Positions 31,834 to 40,594 of a stretch of DNA of 49,010 bases are shown here, one piece after another (the first letter of the stretch is position 1; every line of letters begins with the position of its first letter). The notes under the pieces were generated by a model, which worked only from the letters and a program-made list of their open reading frames with translations, searched no databases and was not told the origin of the DNA. Position numbers and translations under genes: made by a program. The stretch covers positions 1 through 49,010 of the forward strand of contig JAWVEY010000026.1 of assembly GCA_033856515.1 (NCBI GenBank), given 5' to 3'. This DNA comes from JALZKA01 sp033856515. Its GTDB lineage: Bacteria; Actinomycetota; Thermoleophilia; Solirubrobacterales; 70-9.

Positions 31834-32655
31834 ATGGATTTCATCCGTCAGTACTACTTCGACTTCGGCCTCATGGGAGACGAGTTCTCCCCGGTGCTGG
31901 AGGGGTTTTGGCTCACCCTGAAGCTTTCCATTTTCGGAGGCGTGTTCTCCTTGGTCTGGGGCCTCGTCCTCGCCGTTGTCCGCCAGCTCCCCGGGAAGGC
32001 CGCCGCCCCTCTCCGCTGGCTCGCGATCGCCTACATCGACGCTTTCCGCGGCATTCCGCTGCTCCTGGTGCTGCTCCTGGTGTCGGGGGGGTTGAGCTCC
32101 CTTTCTTCGCCCATCGGCGGCGAGGTGATCCCGGAGTTCATCGGCAAGCCGACGTGGCTCGGCGAGACCAGCCCGTTCTGGTGGGGCGTGATGTCGCTGA
32201 CGATCACGTACGGCGCATACATGGCCGAGGTTTACAGAGCCGGAATCGAGGCGGTTCCCAGCGGCCAGATGGAGGCCGCAAGGTCTCTCGGCATGAGCCA
32301 CGGGCAGTCAATGCGGTTCATCATCGTCCCTCAAGCGGTGCGCAAGGTCATCCCGCCGCTCCTCAACGACTTCATCGCGCTGATGAAGGACACTTCGCTC
32401 GTGAGCATCCTCGGCGCTGCCGATGTGGTCTACGTCGGCCGGCAGATCCAGTCCGAGACCTTCAATGGCTCAGCACTCATGCTTGGCGCCATCTTCTTCT
32501 TGATCGTCACTATCCCGCTCGCACGGGTCGTGGACTACCTGATCGCGCGTGAGCAGAAGAAAACCATGCGCGGCGGCGGCGATGACAGTGGCGATGACAC
32601 GCAACCGACGCCGCTCCAACCGCTTCCGGTGGGCGGCACTGGGACGGGGTCCTAA
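31834..32655 (+). CDS. Amino-acid ABC transporter permease (HisMQ type)
   Basis: 273 residues with AAAGGTGAG 8 nt before ATG. It has about five hydrophobic helices: near 27-50, 66-85, 108-128, 190-205 and 220-238. The inner-membrane signature of HisM/GlnP-type permeases is clear: ITYGAYMAEVYRAGIEAVPSGQ followed by EAARSLGMSHGQSMRFIIVPQAVRKVIPP (EAA-loop that touches the ATPase). The C-terminal tail (about 245-273) is charged and repetitive (GGGDDSGDDTQPT), a little unusual. Only one permease gene is present, so it may form a homodimer. The ATPase starts 1 nt after its stop. Confidence 0.94.
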   Translation: MDFIRQYYFDFGLMGDEFSPVLEGFWLTLKLSIFGGVFSLVWGLVLAVVRQLPGKAAAPLRWLAIAYIDAFRGIPLLLVLLLVSGGLSSLSSPIGGEVIPEFIGKPTWLGETSPFWWGVMSLTITYGAYMAEVYRAGIEAVPSGQMEAARSLGMSHGQSMRFIIVPQAVRKVIPPLLNDFIALMKDTSLVSILGAADVVYVGRQIQSETFNGSALMLGAIFFLIVTIPLARVVDYLIAREQKKTMRGGGDDSGDDTQPTPLQPLPVGGTGTGS

Positions 32656-32656
32656 C

Positions 32657-33478
32657 ATGGCGACCGAGGAGACGAATGCCGTGAGCAATCAGGCTGAACC
32701 CATCACGGAGCTACCCGGGGACGCGGTCAACGCGAGTGGATCCATCCTCTCGCTTCAAGGCGTTTGCAAGCGCTTCGGGACTCTCACCGTCCTGGACGGG
32801 GTGGATCTCGAAATCGACCGGGGCACGGTGACCTGCGTCATTGGCCCCTCGGGGTCGGGCAAGTCGACGCTCTTGCGCTGCATCAACCTGCTCGCGCCGC
32901 CGGAGGCGGGCACGATCATGCTCGAGGGCAAAGACATCACGCAGAAGATGGACTCGGACGACATGGACTTCGTGCGCCAGCGCGTCGGAATGGTGTTCCA
33001 GCAGTTCAACCTCTTCCCACACATGGACGCGATGGAGAACGTGTGCGTCTCACAGGAAAAGGTGCTGGGCCGTAGCCGGAAGGAGTGCAAGGAGAAGGCC
33101 GAAGCCCTGCTTCGCCGGGTAGGCCTGGCGGACAAGCTCGGCGAGTTTCCCGACCGCCTCTCAGGAGGTCAGCAGCAGCGGGTCGCGATCGCTCGCGCAC
33201 TCGCCATGGAGCCGCACGTGATGCTCTTCGACGAGGTCACTTCGGCGCTCGATCCGGAGCTGGTCAAGGAGGTCCTCGACGTCATGAGGGAGCTTGCGTC
33301 GGAGGGCATGACGATGATCGTTGTGACCCACGAGATGAACTTTGCGAAGGATGTCGCCGACAAGGTCGCCTTCATGGACGGCGGCGTCGTGGTCGAGTAT
33401 GGACCGCCCGCGGAGGTGCTCGGCAATCCGCAGCAGGAGCGCACAAAGAAGTTCCTCGGGCTGGTGCTAGAGCACTAG
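32657..33478 (+). CDS. Amino-acid ABC transporter ATPase (GlnQ/HisP type)
   Basis: 273 residues from ATG 32657. Motifs: Walker A GPSGSGKST (about 66-74), Q-loop MVFQQFNLF, signature RLSGGQQQRVAIARALAM, Walker B VMLFDEVTSALDPE and the H-loop VVTHEM. Substitution of Pro by Val after Asp-Glu in Walker B is common in this subfamily. A disordered 25-residue lead precedes the usual start at LSLQGVCKRFG. Energises the permease just upstream and forms the importer with the two binding proteins. Convergent with cysO, 6 nt apart. Confidence 0.96.
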   Translation: MATEETNAVSNQAEPITELPGDAVNASGSILSLQGVCKRFGTLTVLDGVDLEIDRGTVTCVIGPSGSGKSTLLRCINLLAPPEAGTIMLEGKDITQKMDSDDMDFVRQRVGMVFQQFNLFPHMDAMENVCVSQEKVLGRSRKECKEKAEALLRRVGLADKLGEFPDRLSGGQQQRVAIARALAMEPHVMLFDEVTSALDPELVKEVLDVMRELASEGMTMIVVTHEMNFAKDVADKVAFMDGGVVVEYGPPAEVLGNPQQERTKKFLGLVLEH

Positions 33479-33484
33479 AAACGG

Positions 33485-33766
33485 TTAGCGGCCGCCGGCC
33501 ATAGCCGGAAGGATGACGACTGTGTCGCCGTCGTCGATCGCCGTCTCCAGGCCGTCGAGGACGCGGACGTCCTCGTCGTTCAGATAGACGTTCACGTAGC
33601 GGTTGAGCTCGCCGTCCTCAGAGAAGAGCTGGCCCTTCGTGTCCGGATATGCATCGACGAGCGAGGTGAGGATGTCGCCGACCGTCGAGCCCTCGGCGGG
33701 GACCTGAGATTCGCCTCCGGTCTGACTGCGGAGGACCGGCGGGATCTTTACGGTCGCGGACGGCAC
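33485..33766 (-). CDS. cysO: Ubiquitin-fold sulfur carrier, CysO-like (MoaD/ThiS family), ending in Gly-Gly-Arg
   Basis: 93 residues, beta-grasp fold. The sequence follows CysO closely: VKIPPVLRSQTGG at the start, LNRYVNVYLNDEDVRVLDGLETAI in the middle, and DGDTVVILPAMAGGR at the end. CysO carries a C-terminal thiocarboxylate after activation by MoeZ and donates sulfur to CysM. Active carriers end in Gly-Gly; here the last residue is Arg (codon CGC before TAA at 33485-33487), so the carrier would be capped and need trimming, possibly by the JAMM protein. GTG 33766 has TAGATT 7 nt upstream. It lies 29 nt downstream of moeZ. Confidence 0.9.
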   Translation of the reverse strand: MPSATVKIPPVLRSQTGGESQVPAEGSTVGDILTSLVDAYPDTKGQLFSEDGELNRYVNVYLNDEDVRVLDGLETAIDDGDTVVILPAMAGGR

Positions 33767-33773
33767 GGGCGGG

Positions 33774-33779
33774 AATCTA
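33774..33779 (-). promoter_or_regulatory. -10 hexamer TAGATT, 7 nt before cysO GTG (minus)
   Basis: Minus strand: TAGATT, CCCGCCC, GTG. No Shine-Dalgarno sequence. Gives cysO its own leaderless transcript besides read-through from moeZ. Confidence 0.5.
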
Positions 33780-33795
33780 GCGGGCGAGCGGTGCC

Positions 33796-34992
33796 CTAAG
33801 CCACCGGTGAAGGCTCGCGGGCCGGGGCGCCGCAGAAGAGCTCGTAGTCGGGGAACTTGCCCATCTCCTCGACGGGGATCTCGGGCGCGTCCTCGCCGCA
33901 GATCGGGCAGGCGGGGTCGCGGCGGACCTTGAGCTCGGTGAACGTCGTGCCGAGCGAGTCGTAGAGGAGCAGGCGGCCGGAGAGCGTGTCGCCGATGCCG
34001 ACGGCGAGCTTGACGACCTCGTTCGCCTGGAGGAGGCCCATGAGGCCCGCCATGACGCCGAGCACGCCGTTTGCGCCGCAGCTCGGTGCGAGCTCGGGCG
34101 GGGGCGGCGTCGGATAGAGGCAGCGGTAGCACGGGCCCTCATACGGAATGAAGGTCGAGATCTGCCCCTCGAAGCCGAGGATCGAGGCTGAGACGACCGG
34201 CTTGCGGAGCCTCACCGTCGCGTCGTTCAGGAGGTAGCGGGTCGGGAAGTTGTCGGCGCCGTCGACGATCACGTCGTAGGGCTCGATCAGCTCGAGAATG
34301 TTCGAGGCGTCGAGGCGCGTGTTGTGCTCGATCACCTTCACGTCCGGGTTGAGCGACTCAATCGCCACCCTCGCCGAAGCTGTCTTGGCGACGCCGACCC
34401 TATCGGTCGTGTGAATGACCTGGCGCTGGAGGTTCGAGGCGTCCACCACGTCGTCGTCGACGATCCCGATCGTCCCGACGCCCGCGGCGGCGAGGTAGAG
34501 CGCGGTTGGCGAGCCGAGCCCGCCGGCGCCCAGGAGAAGAACCTTGGCGTTCAGGAGGGCGACCTGGCCCTCGACCCCGACCTCGGGCAGAAGCGTGTGG
34601 CGCGAGTAGCGGTTGCGCTGCTCGGGCGTGAGGCCCTTCGCATAGACGAGCGGGTAGCCGGCTGCTTCCCAGGCGACGATGCCTCCCTCGACGACCACGG
34701 CGTTTTCGTAGCCCAGCTCACCAAGGAGATCCGCGACCCTGGCGGAGCGGTTGTCGGTCCGGCACTGGAGGATCAGGCGCTCGGAGGTGTCCGGGGCGAC
34801 CCCGTCGATCCGCTCGGCCACCTCGGCCTGCGGGATGTGGATCGCGCCCTCGAGGTGGGACTCATCCCACTCGTTCTGCTCACGCACGTCGATGATGCGC
34901 ACGCCTTCAGCGATCTCGCGCTTGGCCTCGTCAACCGGGATCATCTCGATCCTGGCCTTGATTTCCTCCATCGATTGCGCTGCGCTGGCCAT
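33796..34992 (-). CDS. moeZ: Rhodanese-ThiF fusion, MoeZ-like carrier-activating enzyme
   Basis: 398 residues. It adenylates and sulfurates ubiquitin-fold carriers such as CysO and MoaD. Domain order is reversed from the usual MoeZ: a rhodanese domain first (about 15-115, active-site Cys77 in LILQCRTDNRSAR), then a ThiF/MoeB E1-like domain (about 125-385) with GAGGLGS (155-161), ATP site NLQRQVIH and the Zn cysteines of CYRCLYP (pairing with CPIC near 365). AGGA lies 7 nt upstream of ATG 34992. An inverted repeat lies just upstream. cysO follows, so the E1 and its substrate are adjacent. Could also serve molybdopterin synthesis. Confidence 0.9.
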   Translation of the reverse strand: MASAAQSMEEIKARIEMIPVDEAKREIAEGVRIIDVREQNEWDESHLEGAIHIPQAEVAERIDGVAPDTSERLILQCRTDNRSARVADLLGELGYENAVVVEGGIVAWEAAGYPLVYAKGLTPEQRNRYSRHTLLPEVGVEGQVALLNAKVLLLGAGGLGSPTALYLAAAGVGTIGIVDDDVVDASNLQRQVIHTTDRVGVAKTASARVAIESLNPDVKVIEHNTRLDASNILELIEPYDVIVDGADNFPTRYLLNDATVRLRKPVVSASILGFEGQISTFIPYEGPCYRCLYPTPPPPELAPSCGANGVLGVMAGLMGLLQANEVVKLAVGIGDTLSGRLLLYDSLGTTFTELKVRRDPACPICGEDAPEIPVEEMGKFPDYELFCGAPAREPSPVA

Positions 34993-35002
34993 CTAAAGGT
35001 CC

Positions 35003-35020
35003 TAATCTCGGTCGGGATTA
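35003..35020. promoter_or_regulatory. Inverted repeat TAATC-N8-GATTA before moeZ
   Basis: Perfect 5-bp inverted repeat with an 8-nt spacer, 11 nt upstream of the moeZ start. Arms are AT-rich compared with their surroundings. It may be the site of a sulfur-responsive regulator; the regulator is not known. Confidence 0.35.
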
Positions 35021-35061
35021 AGGGGTTACTTCAGAAAGTGTAGCGGCAGAGCACTTTTCTC

Positions 35062-35082
35062 GTAAGCGGCAAAGCCGCTTAC
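35062..35082 (-). terminator. Hairpin after htpX
   Basis: GTAAGCGGC / GCCGCTTAC, 9-bp perfect stem with a 3-nt loop, 12 nt downstream of the htpX stop on the minus strand. No U tract. Probably ends the htpX transcript before moeZ. Confidence 0.6.
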
Positions 35083-35094
35083 AAATGAGGTGCG

Positions 35095-35958
35095 TTAGCC
35101 CAGGGTCGGGCGCATCTGGCGTAGGCGCCTGACCCGCTCCTCGATCGGAGGGTGGGTCGAGAACAGCCCGGCCAGGCCCTTGCCCGCAAACGGCTTCACG
35201 ATGTAGAGGGGCTCCGCCGCCGAGTTCACCTGCATGGGGATTTCCTGGGCGGACTCCTCGAGCCGCAGGAGCGCGCTGGCCAAAGACTCGGGGTTGCCGC
35301 TGATCTCGGCGCCCGTCGCGTCGGCGGAGTACTCGCGCTGGCGCGAGACGCCGAGCTGGATGAGCGACGCTGCGATCGGCGCGAGGATGACGAGCGCCAA
35401 AGCAGCGATCAGCCCGAGCGGGCCCGAGTCCTCGTCGCCGCCGAACCAGAGCAACATGTAGCCGAGGTAGGTGATCGAAGCGCCAATCGCCGCGGCGACC
35501 GACTGCAGCAGCACGTCGCGGTTGCGGATGTGCGCGAGCTCATGCGCGATCACGCCGCGGAGCTCGTCCTCGGAGAGGCGCTTCATGATCCCAGCCGTCA
35601 CCGCGACGGCCGAGTTCTTGGGATTGCGTCCGGTCGCGAACGCGTTTGGCTGCTCCTGTGGGATGACGTAGAGGGACGGCATCGGCAGGTCGGCGCGGGT
35701 GCAGAGCTCGCGGACCATCTGGTAGAGGCCGGGGGCCTGCTCCTCGGTGACCGGCTTCGCGCCGCTCATCTTGATCGCGATCTTGTCCGAGAAGAACCAC
35801 GAACCGAGATTGATCACCAGCGCGACGCCAAGGAACATGAGTGCCATGTCAGGCCCGCCAACAACTGCGCCGATGCCGACCAAGAGGCCGCCCAACGTCG
35901 CCATGAGGAGCACGGTCCTGAGGCCAGCGGCAAAGTTCGACTTACGGGTAGTAGTCAT
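35095..35958 (-). CDS. htpX: Membrane metalloprotease HtpX (M48)
   Basis: 287 residues, normal length. Integral-membrane Zn protease for damaged membrane proteins. Two N-terminal hydrophobic segments (about 14-34 and 37-55), an M48 active site HELAH (139-143) within DELRGVIAHELAHIRNRD, two further hydrophobic segments (about 152-170 and 185-203), and a late QREYSADATGAE that carries the third ligand. A C-terminal THPPIEERVRRLRQM also typical. A GGAGACAAG Shine-Dalgarno sequence lies before ATG 35958. Own transcript: a hairpin follows. Confidence 0.96.
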   Translation of the reverse strand: MTTTRKSNFAAGLRTVLLMATLGGLLVGIGAVVGGPDMALMFLGVALVINLGSWFFSDKIAIKMSGAKPVTEEQAPGLYQMVRELCTRADLPMPSLYVIPQEQPNAFATGRNPKNSAVAVTAGIMKRLSEDELRGVIAHELAHIRNRDVLLQSVAAAIGASITYLGYMLLWFGGDEDSGPLGLIAALALVILAPIAASLIQLGVSRQREYSADATGAEISGNPESLASALLRLEESAQEIPMQVNSAAEPLYIVKPFAGKGLAGLFSTHPPIEERVRRLRQMRPTLG

Positions 35959-36184
35959 GGTGAGGTTCTTGTCTCCTTAGATCTCCGATGCCAGGGCGTC
36001 CAGCCCAAATCTCAAAGCCATCCATGACCTTGAATTTCCTACAGCAATGATCGCAGGCGGACGAATGTTGGACATGAGGGCCAGTCTTCATTCATCCTGG
36101 GGTCTAGACCGATGACCAAGAAACCCGATGATTAGGTACGGAACGGCACATGCTTCTTTCGAAACAAAGTTTCTCAACTGACAA
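35959..36184. other. 226-bp divergent intergenic region (htpX / histidine kinase)
   Basis: Clearly lower GC than its surroundings, so it likely holds both promoters. A small inverted repeat GAAAC-AAA-GTTTC (36161-36173) lies just ahead of the kinase start. No gene, tRNA or repeat was found. Confidence 0.5.
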
Positions 36185-37234
36185 ATGAGGCGCTCACGCA
36201 CGCTCATGACGCAGGTCCTGGCGGTGAACCTGCTGCTGATCGTCGCTGCGGTCGTAGCGGCCACGATCGCGACGAGTCCTAAGTTGGCGCTTTCGTCCAC
36301 TCCCGAGGCGGGTCTCGTCCTGGGCCTCGCGGTGGCCCTGACGGTCATGGTCAACGTCTTTCTCCTGCAACGGCGGATGCGCCCGCTCGAACAACTCGTC
36401 GATGAGATGGAACGTGCCGACTTATCCCGGCCTGGAGCGAATCTCAGCGACCCTGCGGGGCTCGGCGAACCAGAGGAGGTCGAGCGCCTTCACAAGACCT
36501 TCCGCCGCATGCTGGAACGGCTGGAAACCGAACGCCGGCGCGCCTCGAGCGCCGCGCTGACCGCTCAGGAGGAGGAGCGCACCCGCATCGCGCGCGACCT
36601 CCACGACGAGGTGAACCAGTCCCTGACCGGACTCCTGCTCCGTCTCGAGGCCGTGCGCGAGCACGCTCCGTACGAGCTGGCGAAGGAGATCGACGAAACG
36701 AAAGCGCTCGCGAACCAGGCGATGCAGGAGCTCCTGACCCTGGCTCGCCAGCTTCGCCCCACCGCGCTCGACGACCTGGGGCTCAAGGCAGCCCTCGCGG
36801 GCAACGTCTCGGAGCTCGACCGCCAAAGCGCGCTCGAAGTCACCTTCCAGTCCGACGCCTCGACCTACTCGGATCTCTCGACGGATGCCCAGCTCGTCGT
36901 GTATCGCGTTGCCCAGGAGGCGCTGTCGAACGCGGCTCAACACGCCGAGGCGCAATCCGTCCAGGTCAACCTCGCGCGCATGGACGGCACCGTCGAGCTG
37001 ACCGTCACGGATGACGGCCGTGGATTCACCTTCGATCAGGCGAGCCGCGGCCTGGGCATGGGAGGCATGCGCGAACGCGCGCTCCTCGTGGGCGGAGACC
37101 TGCGAATTGAGTCCCGGCCGAGCGTGGGCACAAGGGTTCGGCTCCGCGTGCCGATAGAGAACATGGATGGAAGCCTCCCTCCAGGAAAGTCAAGTGACCA
37201 CGCGCCCGGCGTCGGTCGAAGCCCCTTGCGTTGA
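36185..37234 (+). CDS. NarL-type sensor histidine kinase
   Basis: 349 residues. Two N-terminal membrane helices (about 6-28 and 41-62), an extracytoplasmic loop of only about 13 residues, then a HAMP-like linker (63-115) and the HisKA_3 dimerisation helix with H140 in RIARDLHDEVNQSL. The C-terminal HATPase has AQEALSNAAQHAEAQ, DDGRGF and GLGMGGMRERA. The tiny outer loop means it senses within the membrane or cytosol, as in LiaS/VraS-like kinases for envelope stress. The response regulator begins 4 nt later. No ribosome-binding site is obvious. Confidence 0.93.
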   Translation: MRRSRTLMTQVLAVNLLLIVAAVVAATIATSPKLALSSTPEAGLVLGLAVALTVMVNVFLLQRRMRPLEQLVDEMERADLSRPGANLSDPAGLGEPEEVERLHKTFRRMLERLETERRRASSAALTAQEEERTRIARDLHDEVNQSLTGLLLRLEAVREHAPYELAKEIDETKALANQAMQELLTLARQLRPTALDDLGLKAALAGNVSELDRQSALEVTFQSDASTYSDLSTDAQLVVYRVAQEALSNAAQHAEAQSVQVNLARMDGTVELTVTDDGRGFTFDQASRGLGMGGMRERALLVGGDLRIESRPSVGTRVRLRVPIENMDGSLPPGKSSDHAPGVGRSPLR

Positions 37235-37238
37235 AGCC

Positions 37239-37868
37239 ATGAGAGTTGTGATCGCAGACGACCACGGGATCGTCCGCTCGGGCGTGCGAATGCTGCTCGA
37301 GCGCCAGGCCGACATCGAGGTCATCGGCGAGGCCGAGGATGGCGCCGAGGCACGCGACCTCGCGATTCGCGAGCGCCCCGACCTGGCGATCCTCGACGTG
37401 AAGATGCCCAAGCTCACAGGCCTCCAGGCAACGCGGGAGATCCGCGCGCAGGCGCCCGAGGTGGCCGTTCTCATCCTCTCGATGTACGACGACGAGCGTT
37501 ATCTCTTCGAGGCGCTCAAGGCAGGGGCCTCCGGGTACGTCCTGAAGGCGCAGGCCGACTCAGACCTCATGGCCGCCGTCCGCGCCGTCGAGAAGGGCGA
37601 GCCCTTCCTCACCCCCGCCGCCCAGCAGGCGCTGATCAAGGACGTCCTGGGCGAGGGCGAGGCGCGCTCTGATGAGCTCACGCCGCGCGAGCAGGAGGTC
37701 GTGAAGCTCGTCGCCGAGGCTCACACGAACAAGGAGATCGCGGACATCCTCCACCTCTCCGAGAAGACGGTCGAGAACCATCGCTCCAACGCGATGAAGA
37801 AGCTGGGCATGCGCGACCGCGTCGAGCTTGTCCGCTACGCCATCCGCCGCGGCCTGATCGAGCCCTAG
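37239..37868 (+). CDS. NarL/LuxR-type response regulator
   Basis: 209 residues from ATG 37239; the frame stays open to 37167 but the upstream codons overlap the kinase gene and lack receiver features. The receiver domain (1-120) has D7-D8, phosphoacceptor D53 in LAILDVKMPKLTGLQ, and the conserved Lys in GYVLKAQAD. The LuxR-type HTH (about 145-205) reads LTPREQEVVKLVAEAHTNKE followed by ADILHLSEKTVENHRSNAMKKL. It is phosphorylated by the kinase just upstream; envelope-related targets are likely but not shown. Confidence 0.94.
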   Translation: MRVVIADDHGIVRSGVRMLLERQADIEVIGEAEDGAEARDLAIRERPDLAILDVKMPKLTGLQATREIRAQAPEVAVLILSMYDDERYLFEALKAGASGYVLKAQADSDLMAAVRAVEKGEPFLTPAAQQALIKDVLGEGEARSDELTPREQEVVKLVAEAHTNKEIADILHLSEKTVENHRSNAMKKLGMRDRVELVRYAIRRGLIEP

Positions 37869-37918
37869 GCGGCTGCAAACCTTCACCTGGCTTCGTCCTC
37901 GGCTGGTCGTCTCGCTCA

Positions 37919-37934
37919 CTTGGGATTACCCAAG
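37919..37934. other. Small hairpin CTTGGG-ATTA-CCCAAG before sufR
   Basis: 6-bp perfect stem and 4-nt loop, flanked by CTCGCT direct repeats. The same hairpin core (CTTGG/CCAAG) is in repeats A and B. It could end the response-regulator transcript. Confidence 0.35.
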
Positions 37935-37971
37935 CTCGCTTCACCGACCCGCCTGCGTCCTTGCCATGCTC

Positions 37972-37992
37972 GGTTTTCGCCCGCCTAAAACC
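37972..37992. promoter_or_regulatory. Inverted repeat GGTTTT-N9-AAAACC before sufR
   Basis: Perfect 6-bp inverted repeat with a 9-nt spacer, ending 11 bp upstream of the sufR -10 element and so overlapping its -35 region. It is the best candidate for an autoregulatory Rrf2/SufR site. Confidence 0.45.
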
Positions 37993-38003
37993 AACCGCCT
38001 CGC

Positions 38004-38009
38004 TAGGAT
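38004..38009 (+). promoter_or_regulatory. -10 hexamer TAGGAT, 8 nt before ATG 38018
   Basis: TAGGAT, 8 nt, ATG; no Shine-Dalgarno sequence. Defines ATG 38018 as the sufR start. Confidence 0.5.
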
Positions 38010-38017
38010 TTCTGGCG

Positions 38018-38491
38018 ATGCTGTTTTCGACGAAGGCCGAGTACGGAGTCAGGCTCATGGTCGAGCTGGGACGCCGGACCGACGGCGCCAGCCCGGAGGA
38101 GTCCACGCCCGTGTCGCTGACCGCGGTCGCCGAGGCGGAGAACCTCCCGCTCTCCTACCTCGAACATCTGGTGGCAAAGCTTCGGCAGGCAGGGCTCGTC
38201 ACGTCGGTTCGCGGCGCGCACGGCGGCTACCGCCTGGCTCGAGACGCATCCGAGATCGCGATGCTCGACGTCGTCCAGGCGCTCGAGGGCCCGATCGCGC
38301 CGATGGAGTGCTTCCACACCGAGCGCGAGGGCCGCGTGCTGTGCTCACACGAGGTCGACCCCGACCCGTGCGCGACGAAGCTCCTGTGGACACGCGTCCA
38401 CGGCGGCGTCACCAAGGCGCTGGCGGGCACAACCCTCGCCGAGCTCGTCAAGTTCTCCGAAGGCCAGCCGGCCACGCTGACCATCGCCTGA
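38018..38491 (+). CDS. sufR: Rrf2-family iron-sulfur regulator (SufR-like)
   Basis: 157 residues. The winged HTH (about 1-80) is typical of Rrf2: MLFSTKAEYGVRLMVEL, LPLSYLEHLVAKLRQAGLVTSVRGAHGGYRLAR. Three Cys follow (C98, C109, C118 in ECFHTEREGRVLC and DPDPC), the usual [Fe-S] cluster ligands of IscR/SufR-type sensors. When iron-sulfur clusters are scarce it should release the suf genes. sufC follows 31 nt later, with sufS and the rest of the cluster, which supports the role. An inverted repeat overlaps its promoter. Confidence 0.92.
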   Translation: MLFSTKAEYGVRLMVELGRRTDGASPEESTPVSLTAVAEAENLPLSYLEHLVAKLRQAGLVTSVRGAHGGYRLARDASEIAMLDVVQALEGPIAPMECFHTEREGRVLCSHEVDPDPCATKLLWTRVHGGVTKALAGTTLAELVKFSEGQPATLTIA

Positions 38492-38522
38492 CCATCCCCC
38501 ACCACCTACGACTGGAGCTTTC

Positions 38523-39296
<774 letters not shown>

Positions 39297-39318
39297 GGCC
39301 GCCGGGGCGCCACTTTTG

Positions 39319-40563
39319 ATGGCAACGCCCGCCACCACCAGCCCGCTCGCCGGCGTCCGGGACGCGTTTCCTGCGCTCTCTCGCGAGGTTCACGGAAAGC
39401 CCGTCGCCTACTTAGACTCTGGCGCCTCGTCGCAGCGCGTTCTCGCCTCGATCCAGGCCGTGGACCGCTACGAGCGGCGCCATCACTCGAACGTCCACCG
39501 CGGCTCCCACACGCTCTCAGCCGAGGCGACAGCGGCCTTCGAGGGCGCCCGTGCCACCGTTGCCGACCACCTGGGTGCCGGCGACCGGCGCGAGGTGGTA
39601 TTCGTCAGAAACGCAACCGAGGCGATCAACCTGGTCGCCCGGGCGTGGGGCGACGCGAACGTCGGGCAGGGCGACCGGATCGTGCTCACCGAGATGGAGC
39701 ACCACTCGAACATCGTTCCGTGGCAGCAGCTCGCGACACGGACCGGCGCCGAGATCGACTGGGTGAACGTCCGCGACGACGGCTCGCTCGACATGGATGG
39801 GCTCGCCGCGGCGCTTGCGCGAGGACCCAAGGTGCTTGCGATCACGCACGTCTCCAATGTGCTCGGAACCCTGAACCCGCTTCCGGAGATCTCGCGCATG
39901 GCGCACGATGCCGGCGCCCTCGTGGTCGCCGACGGCGCGCAGGCCGCGCCGAAGCTCGCGGTCGACGTCGCGGACCTGGGCGTCGACTTCTACGCGATGA
40001 CCGGCCACAAGGCCTACGCGCCGACCGGAATCGGAGCGCTCTGGGGCAGGCTCGAGATCCTGCGCGGGATGGAGCCGTTCATGGGCGGCGGCTCGATGAT
40101 CCGCAAGGTGACCAAGGCCGGCACGACCTGGGCCGACGTGCCCGCGCGCTTCGAGGCGGGAACACCCGCCATCTCGCAGGCGATCGGCCTTGCGGCGGCG
40201 ATCCGCTGGCTTGACGGCATCGGCATGGAGCACGTCACGGCGCATGAGCGTGAGGTGACGGCATACGCGATGGACCGCCTATCCGGCTTCCCGGATCTCA
40301 GCATCTTCGGCCCCCCCGCGAGTCCCGATCGCGTCGGGCCCGTCTCGTTCGAGCTAGATGGCGTCCACGCCCACGACGTCTCGGAGATCCTTGACCGCCA
40401 CGGTGTTGCAGTCCGTGCCGGCCATCACTGCGCGCAGCCGCTGATGGAACGCCTTGGCGTCGCAGCCACAGCGCGAGCGAGCTTCGGGATCTATACGACG
40501 ACCGAGGAAATCGACCGGCTGGTCGAAGGCCTCGAAGACGCTCGCAAGATTTTTTCCACCTGA
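39319..40563 (+). CDS. sufS: Cysteine desulfurase SufS
   Basis: PLP-dependent desulfurase giving the persulfide sulfur for Fe-S assembly. 414 residues from ATG 39319 (22 nt after the sufC stop). Seen: an N-terminal LDSGASSQ, HHSNVHRGSHTLS, FVRNATEAINLVA, EMEHHSNIVPWQ, PLP Lys231 in TGHKAYAPTG and active Cys371 in RAGHHCAQPL, with the following extended loop of type II (SufS) enzymes. Its sulfur acceptor SufU is encoded at 43871. Confidence 0.97.
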   Translation: MATPATTSPLAGVRDAFPALSREVHGKPVAYLDSGASSQRVLASIQAVDRYERRHHSNVHRGSHTLSAEATAAFEGARATVADHLGAGDRREVVFVRNATEAINLVARAWGDANVGQGDRIVLTEMEHHSNIVPWQQLATRTGAEIDWVNVRDDGSLDMDGLAAALARGPKVLAITHVSNVLGTLNPLPEISRMAHDAGALVVADGAQAAPKLAVDVADLGVDFYAMTGHKAYAPTGIGALWGRLEILRGMEPFMGGGSMIRKVTKAGTTWADVPARFEAGTPAISQAIGLAAAIRWLDGIGMEHVTAHEREVTAYAMDRLSGFPDLSIFGPPASPDRVGPVSFELDGVHAHDVSEILDRHGVAVRAGHHCAQPLMERLGVAATARASFGIYTTTEEIDRLVEGLEDARKIFST

Positions 40564-40594
40564 GTAGCGCGTTTGCGTTTAAGCTGCGCGCGGA

